Assembly: GCF_964204645.1 (NCBI RefSeq)
Contig: NC_134029.1
Location: forward strand, 13,008,850-13,072,849
Direction of reading: 5' to 3'
DNA: 64,000 nucleotides
DNA from: Tubulanus polymorphus
Lineage: Eukaryota > Nemertea > Palaeonemertea > Tubulaniformes > Tubulanidae
The translations under genes were made by a program, and so were the position numbers. Positions 40,943 to 51,812 of the stretch are shown here, in pieces (position 1 is the first letter of the stretch; each line of letters starts with the position of its first letter). The notes beneath the pieces were generated by a model. That model searched no databases, was not told the DNA's origin, and saw only the letters and a program-made list of their open reading frames with translations.

Positions 40943-43042
40943 CTAAAACATATTGTGGAGATATGATATGGCTATGAAATAATCCTGAGAATTTGTTGGC
41001 AAAAGGAGGCACTTCCTTGTAATTGCACTGACAGGTAAACACTTAGTACATCCAGTTAGAGTTTTTACTCGAAATATACCAAGCAACTGGGAATCTAGAG
41101 GGTAAGTAAACAAACTCCTTCTAATCCTGTATGTTTCATAAACAATTGAGAATGTTTCACCGATTTTCAATATGTTTCGTATGAGAGCTATTTCACCATG
41201 TATCAGTACACAATTGTCAGGTTTACAATTTTTCAATTTATGACCTTTGATCTCAATTTCAGAACCCTGTGTAATATCGTAACTGAAAGGAATCTGTTGT
41301 GGTAGTAAAGGACCATTTTTATGGACCTTTTTTAGTTTGGATGTTACATTAACCGTATTTGATTCAAAAGAGGAAAACAAATCTTTTTCTTTTAAACGAC
41401 GAATTACTTGTGACAAAGGATTAACTGGTGACCGCACCATTCGTTTAAGCTGGCCTAAGTAGTTTTCGAAAGGAAAACATGAATAGCCATCGAGCGAACC
41501 ATATCGTTTAACATCTTCAGCTAGATGGATTAAAGAATGGATATTATAAACCATTGCTTTAGAGCCATAAATGGTTTCGTAATGCTCTACAAAGAGTAGA
41601 ATAAGATTGTGTGCATAGTCTGCATGAGACTGACAGAGATTGGTATCTGCTAGTATTCTTACTGCCACAGAATATATTAAGAAATTTTTATAAGTTTGAT
41701 CAGGAAGATGAGTCAAGGCAATCATTCCAGTATACAAAGTAATCAGGCGAAACTCAGTGGCCTTCCAGTGAGCTATTTCTGATAGAGCTCTACCTTTCCT
41801 AGCAAATTCAGATGGGATGAATGAATTGAAATTTAGAATTTCAGATGATATAGCTTGAATTACACGACTAGGCATACGAGACATTAATGGACCCATAATC
41901 CAATATTTGAGTAGTCTCTTTGTAACTCCAATGCATATAAGATGCATGTAATCTAAAGGAAATTGAGCAACCATGTCAATGGTCAATTTCAAAAATGGGG
42001 AGACACCGTGCAGGTGATGTTCAGCATCAACCTGGCGACGGAAATCTTGATCTCTCCGTAAGGGACAATTGGAATCTGTAAACAACATTTTTCCATTCCA
42101 GTTTCCAGGAATAGTACATTTACTGCAACCAGAATAACCACTATGCCCTTTTATATGCTTTACAAATGCCAAAGCTGGGGCATCACAAATAACTGCTGCT
42201 ACATAAACATAATAAGTTTTATCTTTGTAACTAAAACCAGATTCAAGTTGGTGAATTTCATCGACAAAGGGTATTAGAAAATCAGTATCTGAAGGCTTTT
42301 TTTGGCCGTAAAATAGGCCAGCAATGAATGGTTGACTTACGGTATCATTATTTGTAGGTAAAGTAATTTTACATAAAACTGGCCAAAACTGTGAGTTAGA
42401 ACTTTTGAATAGCGGAAGACCATCAATATTCACTTGTAATAACAATTTTTGGTCATCATCTAAATCAAAGTCAATTTTATCTAACCAATTACAAATTCCT
42501 AATCGTGCCCCGAAGTGATAATATTGACCACTTGATACTGAACTTATATCAACTGTCGAGATATTATATGTTTGTAATAATGTTCTGGGGTCTGTAGGCA
42601 AGGATGGGTGACATGGGCTTAAAATCTTTAATAAAGCGCCTACAGCTACTTGTGTAATATTGTGATCAGTAGCCCATTGAGCAAGAGATTTAGACAGCTC
42701 TTGGGGTGATTGTTGTTCTTCTGTGTAACTTTCACAGTCGTTAGAAGACAAAGTGTTTATTGATGCAGAAGAACCACTTATTTCTGATAATTGATCATCC
42801 AGTTCATCAAATGCTATGGGACTTGAATTTCCAAGTCCGTAGCTTGAATCTTCCCCCAATAACTCAGGTGAATTCGGCAATACAGCACCAAGAGTTACAT
42901 CATTTTCATCATTGGGAGTATTTACAGAATAAATTTGACTCTGATGTTGAGTAGAATTGGATTCTAAGGAATTTACAATTGATGCAACTTCACGCCTAAT
43001 GCGACGGCGGCGTGTCCAAAACGATGGCTCTTTATGATCCAT
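40943..43042 (-). CDS. Tnp2-like transposase of the 7.4-kb element
   Basis: Intact 699-codon ORF from ATG 43042 (MDHKEPSFWTRRRRIRRE). Acidic Ser-rich region (40-125); a conserved block of Tnp2/transposase-domain proteins with LLLQVNIDGLPLFKSS; HIKGHSGYSGCSKCTIPG with CxxC zinc ligands (about 270-290); VAQFPLDYMHLICIGVTKRL (about 355); EIAHWKATEFR; AHNLILLFVEHYETIYGS; and NIHSLIHLAEDVKRYGSLDG followed by FENYLGQLKRMVR (about 520-560). These match the DUF4218-like second half of EnSpm-type transposases, which cut and join element ends. The downstream neighbour on the same strand is the DUF4806 gene. The frame is undamaged. A C-terminal extension after about 620 is less conserved. Confidence 0.82.
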   Translation of the reverse strand: MDHKEPSFWTRRRRIRREVASIVNSLESNSTQHQSQIYSVNTPNDENDVTLGAVLPNSPELLGEDSSYGLGNSSPIAFDELDDQLSEISGSSASINTLSSNDCESYTEEQQSPQELSKSLAQWATDHNITQVAVGALLKILSPCHPSLPTDPRTLLQTYNISTVDISSVSSGQYYHFGARLGICNWLDKIDFDLDDDQKLLLQVNIDGLPLFKSSNSQFWPVLCKITLPTNNDTVSQPFIAGLFYGQKKPSDTDFLIPFVDEIHQLESGFSYKDKTYYVYVAAVICDAPALAFVKHIKGHSGYSGCSKCTIPGNWNGKMLFTDSNCPLRRDQDFRRQVDAEHHLHGVSPFLKLTIDMVAQFPLDYMHLICIGVTKRLLKYWIMGPLMSRMPSRVIQAISSEILNFNSFIPSEFARKGRALSEIAHWKATEFRLITLYTGMIALTHLPDQTYKNFLIYSVAVRILADTNLCQSHADYAHNLILLFVEHYETIYGSKAMVYNIHSLIHLAEDVKRYGSLDGYSCFPFENYLGQLKRMVRSPVNPLSQVIRRLKEKDLFSSFESNTVNVTSKLKKVHKNGPLLPQQIPFSYDITQGSEIEIKGHKLKNCKPDNCVLIHGEIALIRNILKIGETFSIVYETYRIRRSLFTYPLDSQLLGIFRVKTLTGCTKCLPVSAITRKCLLLPTNSQDYFIAISYLHNMF

Positions 43043-43119
43043 AAAATGGAGGGGCTATTGCTTATGATTATTCATTTAAATTAGAACAGGCCAAAATTTA
43101 AAGTGTTGTGCCGAACTAT

Positions 43120-43208
43120 AATCAGCCAACAAGACTCGAACCCACCGGTCGCTCAGCACTGCTTATATAGTGAACGCAACACGCCTTACCCCACTCCGAC
43201 TGCGAGGA
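43120..43208 (-). mobile_element. tRNA-like SINE head
   Basis: On minus: an A-box-like CAGTCGGAGTGGGGTAAGGCG and a perfect B box GGTTCGAGTC at tRNA spacing. The AAGGCGTG.TG and GTGGGTTCGA blocks are shared with the SINE at 26492. No complete cloverleaf. It lies between the transposase start and the right end of the 7.4-kb element, so pol III-type elements could supply or disturb its promoter. Confidence 0.45.
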
Positions 43209-43829
43209 TGCTTCTAAATCAGTACAATCAAATAGAAATAATACGAATATTTGGAGATACTGCTAGATAGTTAACTATACTAATAAATACTGAAGTATGA
43301 ATAAAATGTTTTTTATCTATGGTTTTAAGAATTTAGTTTCAAAACTCCGCAAATGAAATTGAGGCTTGCAGCAATAAAATGTCAATCAAATTCAATTTTA
43401 AAAAAGGATCCTGACAAAACAAAAATTACGTCCAATTTAAACGAATTGAATTGAACTGACAAACAACTCGACAGAATCCAATAGCTGTGGTTACCGGGTA
43501 TATAAGACCATTAATCAGAAACGTGAATACGCAACAAAAGCAAAGCATACTTAGGGTAAATTCAATAGAAAACCTGTTTCTTTTGTCTCCGAAGATCGCT
43601 CCTTTGTTCGTGTTCACGGTGAATAATGCATCTTATGCGCATGTGCAATAAATAGCGTGACTCAGCATTGTTATCGTTGGTTTCGAATCCCATCGATATA
43701 TTGCCGTAATAAAGATTGATAATCATCTAAATACAAACAACTTTTTTTTAAATAATGTAACACACCTTTATTTAAATATAGTTTTTAAAGAATGATCAAT
43801 AATCGAAAAGTTTTCTACCCATCACCCCA

Positions 43830-44109
43830 TGATGTCGAAATTTCATCGCTAACAGACATCATAATGACGTCTATTCACGATGGAAACTATAACTGAATTT
43901 TCACCCATTTAACGACGACATACGGATCATAAAACATCAAAATATATCTTTTAGAATTATTACTCAAATAAAGCTCCCCATAATTGTCGGAATATTTGTC
44001 CCCAATATTTCATTTTCTAACATCGCAATGATGTCAGATTGTCATCATATTCCGACAGTCGGTACGGTCAGATTTCGACGGATTTCTGACATCATTATGA
44101 CGTAATGCT
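43830..44109. repeat. right subterminal ATGATGTCA repeats
   Basis: Counterpart of 36746-36990: ATGATGTC, ACATCATAATGACGTC, AATGATGTCAGATT, GACATCATTATGACG and others. Inverted relative to the left side overall. Confidence 0.7.
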
Positions 44110-44529
44110 GCTACTTGGGTATATAGTGGGATTTTATCTTATTACGAACGGATTGAAGTGAAATATTTCAAGATTTTTTCCACACATCATCAAGCGCCCT
44201 TTAAATCAAGACAGATTCATCTTGAGTAAAATAATTCATTTTCAAGTGACCACTCAGCAAGTAGTTTAATTCTACAGTCTGAGTTCCAGCGAATTTAATC
44301 AATCATCTCGTAGAAACAAAATCGAAGGTGCTACAAAGTATTACACAACCTGGCCCATCTCATTTCATAGATAGCAAGCACGTTGTGACTATTGACTAAA
44401 GTACATCAGCCACCTGTCAATTATGTTATCCTCGTGTTTATATTGTCACGTATCACTGCATACACAGTTGTATCGCAGCAACATGACTTTTAGTGTGTTC
44501 ATCCATGGACTCAAAAACGAAGCGAAATT

Positions 44530-44692
44530 ATGATCCAGATAATGTTCGCTGGAAAAAGTTTTAAGAATTTCGCTTATTTCACAAAACTAACGAATAACTG
44601 TTGCCAAGACAGGCTATGTTCTCTGCTCATTTCGGTTCCTTATTTAGCTTACATTTTCATCTTTCCTTTCGTTTTAGCGTCCATGGTTCATC
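44530..44692 (+). repeat. direct repeat, copy 1
   Basis: ATGATCCAGATAATGTTCGC to the CATTTTCATCTTTCC region; a direct copy at 50735-50882 with about 10 differences and one small insertion. Outside the nested transposon but inside the 18.3-kb unit. Confidence 0.8.
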
Positions 44693-44767
44693 CTACCTTT
44701 TATGAAATCAAAAATATCTTCATAAAACCATAATATGCTTTATTGTATTACGTTTACTAGTTTATTT

Positions 44768-45380
44768 TCACTCTATAGCGGCGTTACACACAGTACAAAG
44801 TCTGAAAGAAAAATTATAAGCCTTTATTATATACAGGGGAAATCAGTGCACCTATAACTTGAATGAATAAGAATACATACCTTATATCTTCTGACACCTC
44901 AGTTTGAGTCTCAATTGTCTGTCTGAAAAATGCCCAACATGATTTTCAGATTTAAAATTTTGAAATAATGGTGGAAAATGAAATCACATTTTATTTTTAA
45001 CTCGTGAATGGAAATAATGTGTAGAAAATAACTGCTGTATAGTTATGCGTGTAGTTAATACCTTTTGAGGTCATCGATGTCCGTCTGGTTGCCTGGTCCA
45101 CAAAGCGAGATTCGACCTTTCTGCTGCAATAATTTGAATGCAAAACACATTATCGCACGTGCCGACAAATAAATATTGTATTGTATATCGATGAAATTGT
45201 CAATCTATTTTATGATTAAATTGGCGATAGAGGTAATACATTGTATTTCAATTGCTATTGTTTGATTAATGAGTGACCTGTACCTCTTTTACAGCGTTTT
45301 TGTTTAAGGTACTGCTGTCCAGCTTTGATGATGGTATCGACGTGACCATCAGATTTCTGTAAATTTCCTTTCTCAAGAAC
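44768..45380 (-). CDS. putative small multi-exon gene, 3' end
   Basis: Four candidate exons on minus: 45380-45284, 45120-45062, 44922-44881 and 44801-44768 (TGA stop). Each has AG before and GT after (GTACAG, GTATTA, GTATGT). The last three join in one frame: KGRISLCGPGNQTDIDDLKR, QTIETQTEVSEDIR, LCTVCNAAIE. The first (VLEKGNLQKSDGHVDTIIKA then GQQYLKQKRCKR) is open but one base out of phase with the second, so either a splice site is misplaced or the gene is damaged. Family not recognised. It belongs to the interior of the 18.3-kb unit and could be its second gene. 5' exons were not found. Confidence 0.4.
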
Positions 45381-46705
45381 CTGTAGAATATATGCATATA
45401 GATTCAATGTAAAAAAAAAAAACACTCAAAATATTACTTTAAAACAAACTTAACAAATCAAAAAACTAGAGACATGGCATTTCAGAATTTTCTACATGCA
45501 GACACCATCGTCAAAGTGTTTGTAATAAGAATCCCCTTACTGTGTTTGAACTTCGCCGAATCATCGAATAGCCGAATTAATCAAGACATAGCCTATTTAA
45601 TTAATTGATAGCCAAATAAATGCAAAATACAAATTTGCTCTTGAGATGGAAGATCCGACTTTTAAAACTTGATACGACGTTAATGATTGACGGTTGAGAT
45701 AACACGTATTTGTGTTGTTTTGCTGCTAGCGGAAATTAGTCAGTCAGCCTAAGTAATTTCTTTACTTTATAAAAGACTAATTACCCTAAAGTAAGGGAAG
45801 ATTCGCCTGGCTGGACTTAATACATAGTTTTTTTTCGCAATCATGGGCCATTGCAAGGCCACACTAATATCTATACATGGATATAAATGATTAATTAAAT
45901 TAGACGTATTAAATTAGGTAGCCAACTAAATAAACCCCAATCAGTCGCTTGTCGGTTCAGACTGGTTGGAAGATTGTTTGAATGAACCGGAACCGAATTT
46001 CCCAAGTATGTATTCGATTTAAAAAAATTATGTAAACTCGCCCGCCGATCACACAACTATATCTGTACTTCAATTTCCGATTTCAAAATAAAATCCCTGT
46101 TTCACTCCCGGCAGGTGTGGTGGGTCTGTAAGGGACACCAAATAGAAAAAAATCAAACGTCATCTACCAATCAAATAAATAAAAGGGTCAATCCCTATTC
46201 TAAGATTTAAAAAAACACATTGAGAAATAACAAGTTTGTTTCACTATAGCGGTATTCTTCCGTCAATATGTATTTAATCATGGACTCTTAAGTCCATGAT
46301 TTAACTGAATTTGAACTGAATTCGGCGATTCGGAGAATTCAACGATTTGGTTCAAACGCCCAATTTTTTATGTTGGTCTCTCCGAAATATTATGTCCCCT
46401 TGAATATTCCGATCATAAACAAATCCTGTTTTTAACTTTTGAATGTGTGGTCCATTATTTTCTAATTTTATGAATTGCATAGTTACACCGGCACAAACTA
46501 TCTTTTACATTTTTTTTTGTGGGCGAATCAACTTCGAATAATGATTCCATCAATGTGAAATACCAGACCATCAGACTAAACCTCAGATATGACCACATGT
46601 GTTAAGACACGTGTTTATGCTTGGGTCTTTTATCATGGGTGTATATCTATTTGTATGATACATGATCTTTGTAGAGCCACGCGTTATTTTGCACCACGCT
46701 TTTAG
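45381..46705. other. unassigned stretch
   Basis: No gene recognised. It may hold undetected 5' exons of the minus-strand gene at 44768-45380. Confidence 0.4.
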
Positions 46706-47607
46706 AATGGCAGTCGTATCGTTCCATATTGATTTTCAGAAAAACTTACCCTGTCCAAAAATGCCAACTCAATCCATCTACTACATGAGACAATTATATA
46801 CTTTTAATTTTGGAATTTATTCTGGATTCCACCAAAACACGAAGTGTTTCATGTATTCCGAAGAAATGGCTGGTAAAGGTGCTGATGAAGTTATCAGCAT
46901 GATTGACATTATGTTGAATAAAACTAGTTACGGGAACACTGGTGAGTCGATTTTTTAAATGTTATATTCTCTCTAGAGTACTGTTTCAATTGATAGTTAT
47001 CCAATGTATAGTACATTCATATCTTTATTTATTTTATATATTTTCTTTAGGTGCTGACAACCTGATCATTTGGGCCGACAACTGCAGCGGGCAAAATAAG
47101 AATTATAGTATACTATGGTATGCCCAATATTTGATTGATTCAGGAGCATACAAACGAGTGGACTTGAAATATCTAGAGCAAGGACATTCTTATGGTCCTT
47201 GTGATCGCTTCTTCGGACAAATTGAGAAAAAGAATAGAACCCACGAAAAAATAATGCTGCCGAGAGATTGGATGGACATAGCTGCCTCATAAAAATCAAT
47301 AGGTGAGTAAAAGACAGAAACGTACGTGTATGTGTTCATTCGTACGTACGTACGTACATACGTACATACATTAATACATACACACATACATACATACATA
47401 CATACATACATATTATGAAGTATTTTCTTTTCTATTTAAGAAGTGTACCGGGTACAACAAGATGAATTTCGCGACTTTCGTTCATGGCTGGGTCATATTT
47501 TCAGTTCAAATCGAAAAGCTGAAAATTCACCGATACCAACTGTGTTGGCAGACACAAAATGGATTAATTTTGGTATCGGTGAAGAGGCTTTAAATGGACA
47601 CTTGCAG
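46706..47607 (+). pseudogene. DUF7869-type nuclease-like protein, C-terminal exons
   Basis: Exons 46706-46941 (donor GTGAGT), 47051-47302 (donor GTGAGT) and 47441-47607 (donor GTAAAT), all with AG acceptors and in one continuous phase. The product reads VVSFHIDFQKNLPCPKM, YYMRQLYTFNFGIYSGF, CFMYSEEMAGKGADEV, then LIIWADNCSGQNKN, LEQGHSYGPCDRFFGQIEKK and FRDFRSWLGHIF. The D-N-C-x-G-Q-N box and the H-S-x-x-x-C-D-R..IE box are typical of this animal family, which looks like a DDE-type nuclease fold. A TAA at about 47290 inside exon 2 interrupts it. Its N-terminal partner exons lie downstream (49408-50196), which is the reverse of the normal order. Confidence 0.7.
47339..47411. repeat. (CGTA/CATA)n microsatellite
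   Basis: Four-base repeat run within an intron of the DUF7869-type gene. Confidence 0.9.
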
Positions 47608-48196
47608 GTAAATTAATTAACTGAGGTTTTATATATATTGATTATTCAGATTATTATAGAAGTTCATTGTTTGCCGTTGAAGAAATATGTGAGGAGTACC
47701 ATTTGGGATTGACTTGAATTATATGGGAAAAAATCAGAAAGTCTGGCTTGTCAGATGATTAATGACTGTCCAGTTGCTGCGTTTCGTTTACACTAAGATA
47801 TATAGGCACATAATTGCTTTGAACCACATGGTCATCATATCACTATTTCAAAAGTTAACAAAACTCGGCCGCAGCAACAGACCAGTCATTAGTTCAGTCA
47901 GAATAATTATTCGAAACGCTCTTGCATCATTATAAAAAAATGAATTCATCCAGAGTTAACAGCCCATTTCAAACTATTTTTGATAACAAAGAAAATTGGC
48001 TGAATGTTTCGGAGTGTTGTTACGCAGAATGTTTGAGGTAACGTGGATACGAAGTGGTGAGTGAAAAAAAAACAAGAATGAACATGAAATTTTTCTCTCC
48101 ACGTAGAATAAAGATATTACTTAAAACTGATTCATGATCATTCTAAGGCCAATTGCTTAGAGTCAGTTGTAATGTTATATCGAATAAACCATTTTA
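47608..48196. other. unassigned stretch
   Basis: No gene or repeat recognised between the last DUF7869-type exon and the foldback element. Confidence 0.4.
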
Positions 48197-49252
48197 CAGT
48201 TGCTAGCCGCCATTTTGTTAGGGTACTTTGTCCTGTATTGTTTGGTCATTTTTTTCTCCTTTTTAAAAACTATTTATGATATGCGTGTTTTATCATACTT
48301 CACCGGTCCATAGATAGATTTTGACAGTTTTAACAACATTAAAACCGCGTGAATCTCTAGTCTTCAGTTATATAAAATTCATTTCTCAATTTTGCAACAA
48401 TGCGACATGAGAGCAATATAAAAAAACTGTGGCCTGTTTATGCCACGCACGTAAAAATTGAGGGTACTGTATTTTGAAGTCCTTTATCTTTAAAAATAGT
48501 TTTCAGGAACAGTTTTCAAACATTTCAGGAACTGTGAGCATAAATGCCCCCTTTCAAGTGAACTTTAAAATGTCAAGATATCTTGCCTAGTTTTCATTCT
48601 ATGGCTATTCAACAGCAGCGCGTCATTTGTCACTTTTCGGCGCTGTTTTCTATACATGTATTTCAGTCTGTGGGCGTTATTTTTCTTTGATACTATACTT
48701 TTCTCTCAGAAAATGGTTTTTATTATTGGTATTAAGTTGGAATATAAATAATAATATGCAATATCGATGTCGAAGACATTAAAGATGAAGACATTAAAGA
48801 TGCTAAAATTGGGGTTCGAACGATTTTTTTACCATGTTTAAGCAGCAGAGCGGCATTTTGATCACGCATTCCAAGTTGCGCGCGGGTAGAGAAAACATAG
48901 GCAAGATATCTTGAAATTTTAAAGTTTACTTTAAAGGGGGCGTTTATGCGCAGAGTTCCTGTAATGTTTCCATTTTTTTAAATTTAAAAATATCGAACTT
49001 CAAAGTACAGTACCCTCAATTTTTACACGCGTGGCAAAAACTGGTCATTACGCATTTCGCAAATTTGAGAAATGAATTTAACATAATTGAAAACTAGAGA
49101 TTCACGCGGTTTTAATGTTGTTGAAACTGTCAAAATCCATCTATGGACCGGTGAAGTATGATAAAACACGCATATCATAGTTTTTTAAAAGGAAAAAAAT
49201 CACCAAACAATACAGGACAAAAGTACCCTAACAAAATGGCGGCTAGCAACTG
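48197..49252. mobile_element. palindromic foldback/MITE-type element
   Basis: Arms of about 400 bp (48197-48620 and about 48835-49252) are inverted copies ending CAGTTGCTAGCCGCCATTTT. The arms share blocks such as CACCGGTCCATAGATAGATT and CAAGATATCTTG. Central spacer of about 200 bp. No coding capacity; a clear target duplication was not seen. Confidence 0.75.
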
Positions 49253-49407
49253 GATAGTAAAATAAATCAACGGAAGCGCTACTTATAAATTCGCGCTGCA
49301 GGGGGTGCAAAAGAAATCGGAAGCATGTGCATATTTCAAAGGAAAACTGACGAAAAAGTTTTATCAATGAGTTAATCTTTTGAAAATAAATGCCATTATC
49401 ATTTCAG

Positions 49408-50196
49408 GTAAAAGAGATACGAAAAAAATTTGATGAAGAAAAAACGTACGAATTACAAAGTCGTATGATAGCATTGTACTGTCACCAATTTTCGTCCAGT
49501 GGGAAAAGATCATTTTACCGTTATCGCCTGCCAAACGAAGAAAGAAATCTTAAACAGGCTTGTCGACTGGCAGTATTGAAGGCACTCGGTATTTCTCGAG
49601 CCCGGCTTTTACCAATCACGCAAGGGGGCATACTGCCTAAAAATGATGGAAGGGGAGGCATGGCAATCAGTATGTTACTTCACCAGAAATGACCAGTATG
49701 GTATGTAGTGATTATCAATCATCATTAATCATCATTTACAGATGAACAATAAATATTTGCAAACAAAACATTCATTATCGGACTAACAAAATACTTTCTG
49801 TTTCAGGTTGAAGATCACATTAAATCGTTTGAACCGACAGAGAGTCACTATGGTCGCACTTCAACGAATAAAAAATATCTACCATCCCATCTTAATGTGG
49901 TAGAACTATATGAGGGATTTTTACGACAAGCTCATCCACCAGCTAATCACCGCCCAATAACGCTGTGCATCTATAGGAAAATCTTCAATAAAATGACCCT
50001 TTCATTTCGAAGCCCACGGACTGATACCTGCCCTACTTGCGACTTAATAAACAACAAGAAGGTAGCTACAGATGATGGCCAAACTAAAATTAAGTTGGAA
50101 GAGCAGCTATCTGAACACCACGCGAAAGCTGCCCTGGCCATGGACACGATGAAGGCCGATATGTTGAAATCGAGGCAGTTCTTTGAACGCGTTTAA
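49408..50196 (+). pseudogene. DUF7869-type protein, N-terminal exons (out of order)
   Basis: Exon 49408-49669 (acceptor ATTTCAG, donor GTATGT) encodes VKEIRKKFDEEKTYELQSRM, FYRYRLPNEERNLKQACRL and LKALGISRARL. Exon 49807-50196 (acceptor TGTTTCAG) encodes VEDHIKSFEPTESHYGRTST, YLPSHLNVVELYEGF, LCIYRKIFNKMTLSFRSPRT, a CPTC zinc pair, and a helical LEEQLSEHHAKAALAMDTMK before a stop. In the family these segments precede the D-N-C-x-G-Q-N domain. The two exons do not join in phase with the sites chosen. Together with 46706-47607 this looks like a permuted or two-copy rearranged gene. Confidence 0.65.
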
Positions 50197-51812
50197 ATGT
50201 CAGTGGTGATATTCAGACTCAGATTTCAGACTACTTGATTGTCGATTGTATTCACTCTATGTTCTATATTGCCATTGGTAGTTAGGATTACGATTAGTAA
50301 TGACATATTTGTCATAAATAAATGAAATCATTTAGTATACTTTTAATTTTTTTTTCTTTTTCTGTTCTTGGGTTTATGAGAATTCCAATAAACTCTCAAA
50401 ATCATATTAACATGAATACTGTTGTTTTGTCTAAAGAAGATTTGAAACAGGTACTTTCAGACAGAAATGGGTTCTGAATTATCAATTGACCTCTTATAAG
50501 CTTCTTTGGATCATACCCGACGAGACTAGTGGATTGACTCGAGACAACCCAAAAGTAAAAAGTCAATTGTCGGGCGGCTTAACCACAGAAGTATCAGTTT
50601 GCAGTAGTGACCTGTTGCAAAGTGCATGCAGTGCCATGTGTCTAGTTGTTATGGTTGTGTATATAGAATAAGCAAGAGCGAGAGAGCCACGCATCGGAAT
50701 GATGACTGATGTTGGAGAATTTCCTAACAGGCAGTGATCCAGATAATGTTCGCTGGAAAAAGTTTTAAGAATTTTGCTTATTTCACAAAACTAACAAATA
50801 ACTATTGCCAAGAGAGGTCAAGTTTCTATGCTCTCTGCTCATTCCGGGTCCTTATTAATTAAGCTTACATTTTCGTCTTTCCTCCATTAGTAAAACTCTC
50901 AAATCTTGGAACACATTACATATATTTTTTCACACATATTTCTCTCTTTGGAGTCTCTCTCTGGGACTGATGGAGTTTCATATCACAGTATCAAGAAATC
51001 TGAAATCTGAGTATAAAAAGTGGCAAGCATGTGAAATATTACTGATGCAGGTAGCGTGTGAGCAGATGTTTTGACACTGACCTGCATAGGGCCAGCTCAG
51101 TCTAGCAGATATCTGACAGCTCGCACGCGCAGCTGCTCTTTGATGTGGTCAAAAAGCCGCACGTTGTTATAAATATTATGTTTTGATGCAAATAACTAAG
51201 TTTAATATCTTTATATTACAGAATATAGAAAATGATGTTTCTAAAGATCTGTATCAATATACTTTTTATAACGTTGTACATATCGTATATGTATTACATA
51301 TTTCATTATCTTTTATAAATGAGTTACGAATGCACGGCCAGTACCAGAATAATGATTCATAACTTTATTTTGATAGAAATAAACTGACCAAAACGTCAAA
51401 ATGATGTATTCTCTTGTGACGTTAGTTATTTCTTTCTGTAGATGACTGACTCGCTAGTGGATCTGGGCAGATGGACAAAAGCACGGTTGATTCAACACTA
51501 GGAGTTAAATCCGCCTAAGCTAGCATATTCAAATATTCTGGGTTAGTGCCTAATCATTTGAATAAGCTCTCTATCCTGGCCTCACAAAAAAAACAAATTT
51601 TATAGTTAGATAGCCATGGCATTGTTGCATACACATTTCTTCTCAACACAAAGGCCTGGTGGTTTTTTAAGATTGAGTGTCTGACCAATATCTCCATTGA
51701 ATTACTTCATTTGGGTTTTGACGAAAGCCTTTTAATTGAGAAGTAAAAATAGGAAGTTATGATGGGTATTCCCTGTAGATTAATCAAATGATATGTTCTA
51801 TGTGTCACTATC
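50197..51812. other. unassigned interior of the 18.3-kb unit
   Basis: Apart from the direct repeat at 50735-50882, no gene or repeat was recognised. Confidence 0.4.
50735..50882 (+). repeat. direct repeat, copy 2
   Basis: Copy of 44530-44692 (TGATCCAGATAATGTTCGCT at its start, TTACATTTTCGTCTTTCC at its end). Confidence 0.8.

Larger units (their letters stand above)
36736..44119 (-). mobile_element. Tnp2/DUF4806 DNA transposon (EnSpm/CACTA-related), 7.4 kb
   Basis: Bounded by short inverted repeats CCCAAGTAGC (36736-36745) and GCTACTTGGG (44110-44119) with TA on each outer side. Subterminal zones of about 250 bp are packed with ATGATGTCA/TGACATCAT-type repeats in both orientations. It encodes a Tnp2-like transposase and a DUF4806 protein, both on minus. 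The gene pair is known from animal EnSpm-like elements; the ends do not read CACTA, so the exact superfamily is left open. Confidence 0.75.

Noticed and set aside
47190-47411. Minus ORF starting MYVCMYVCM
   Set aside because: Translation of the CATA microsatellite and antisense of the DUF7869-type exon.
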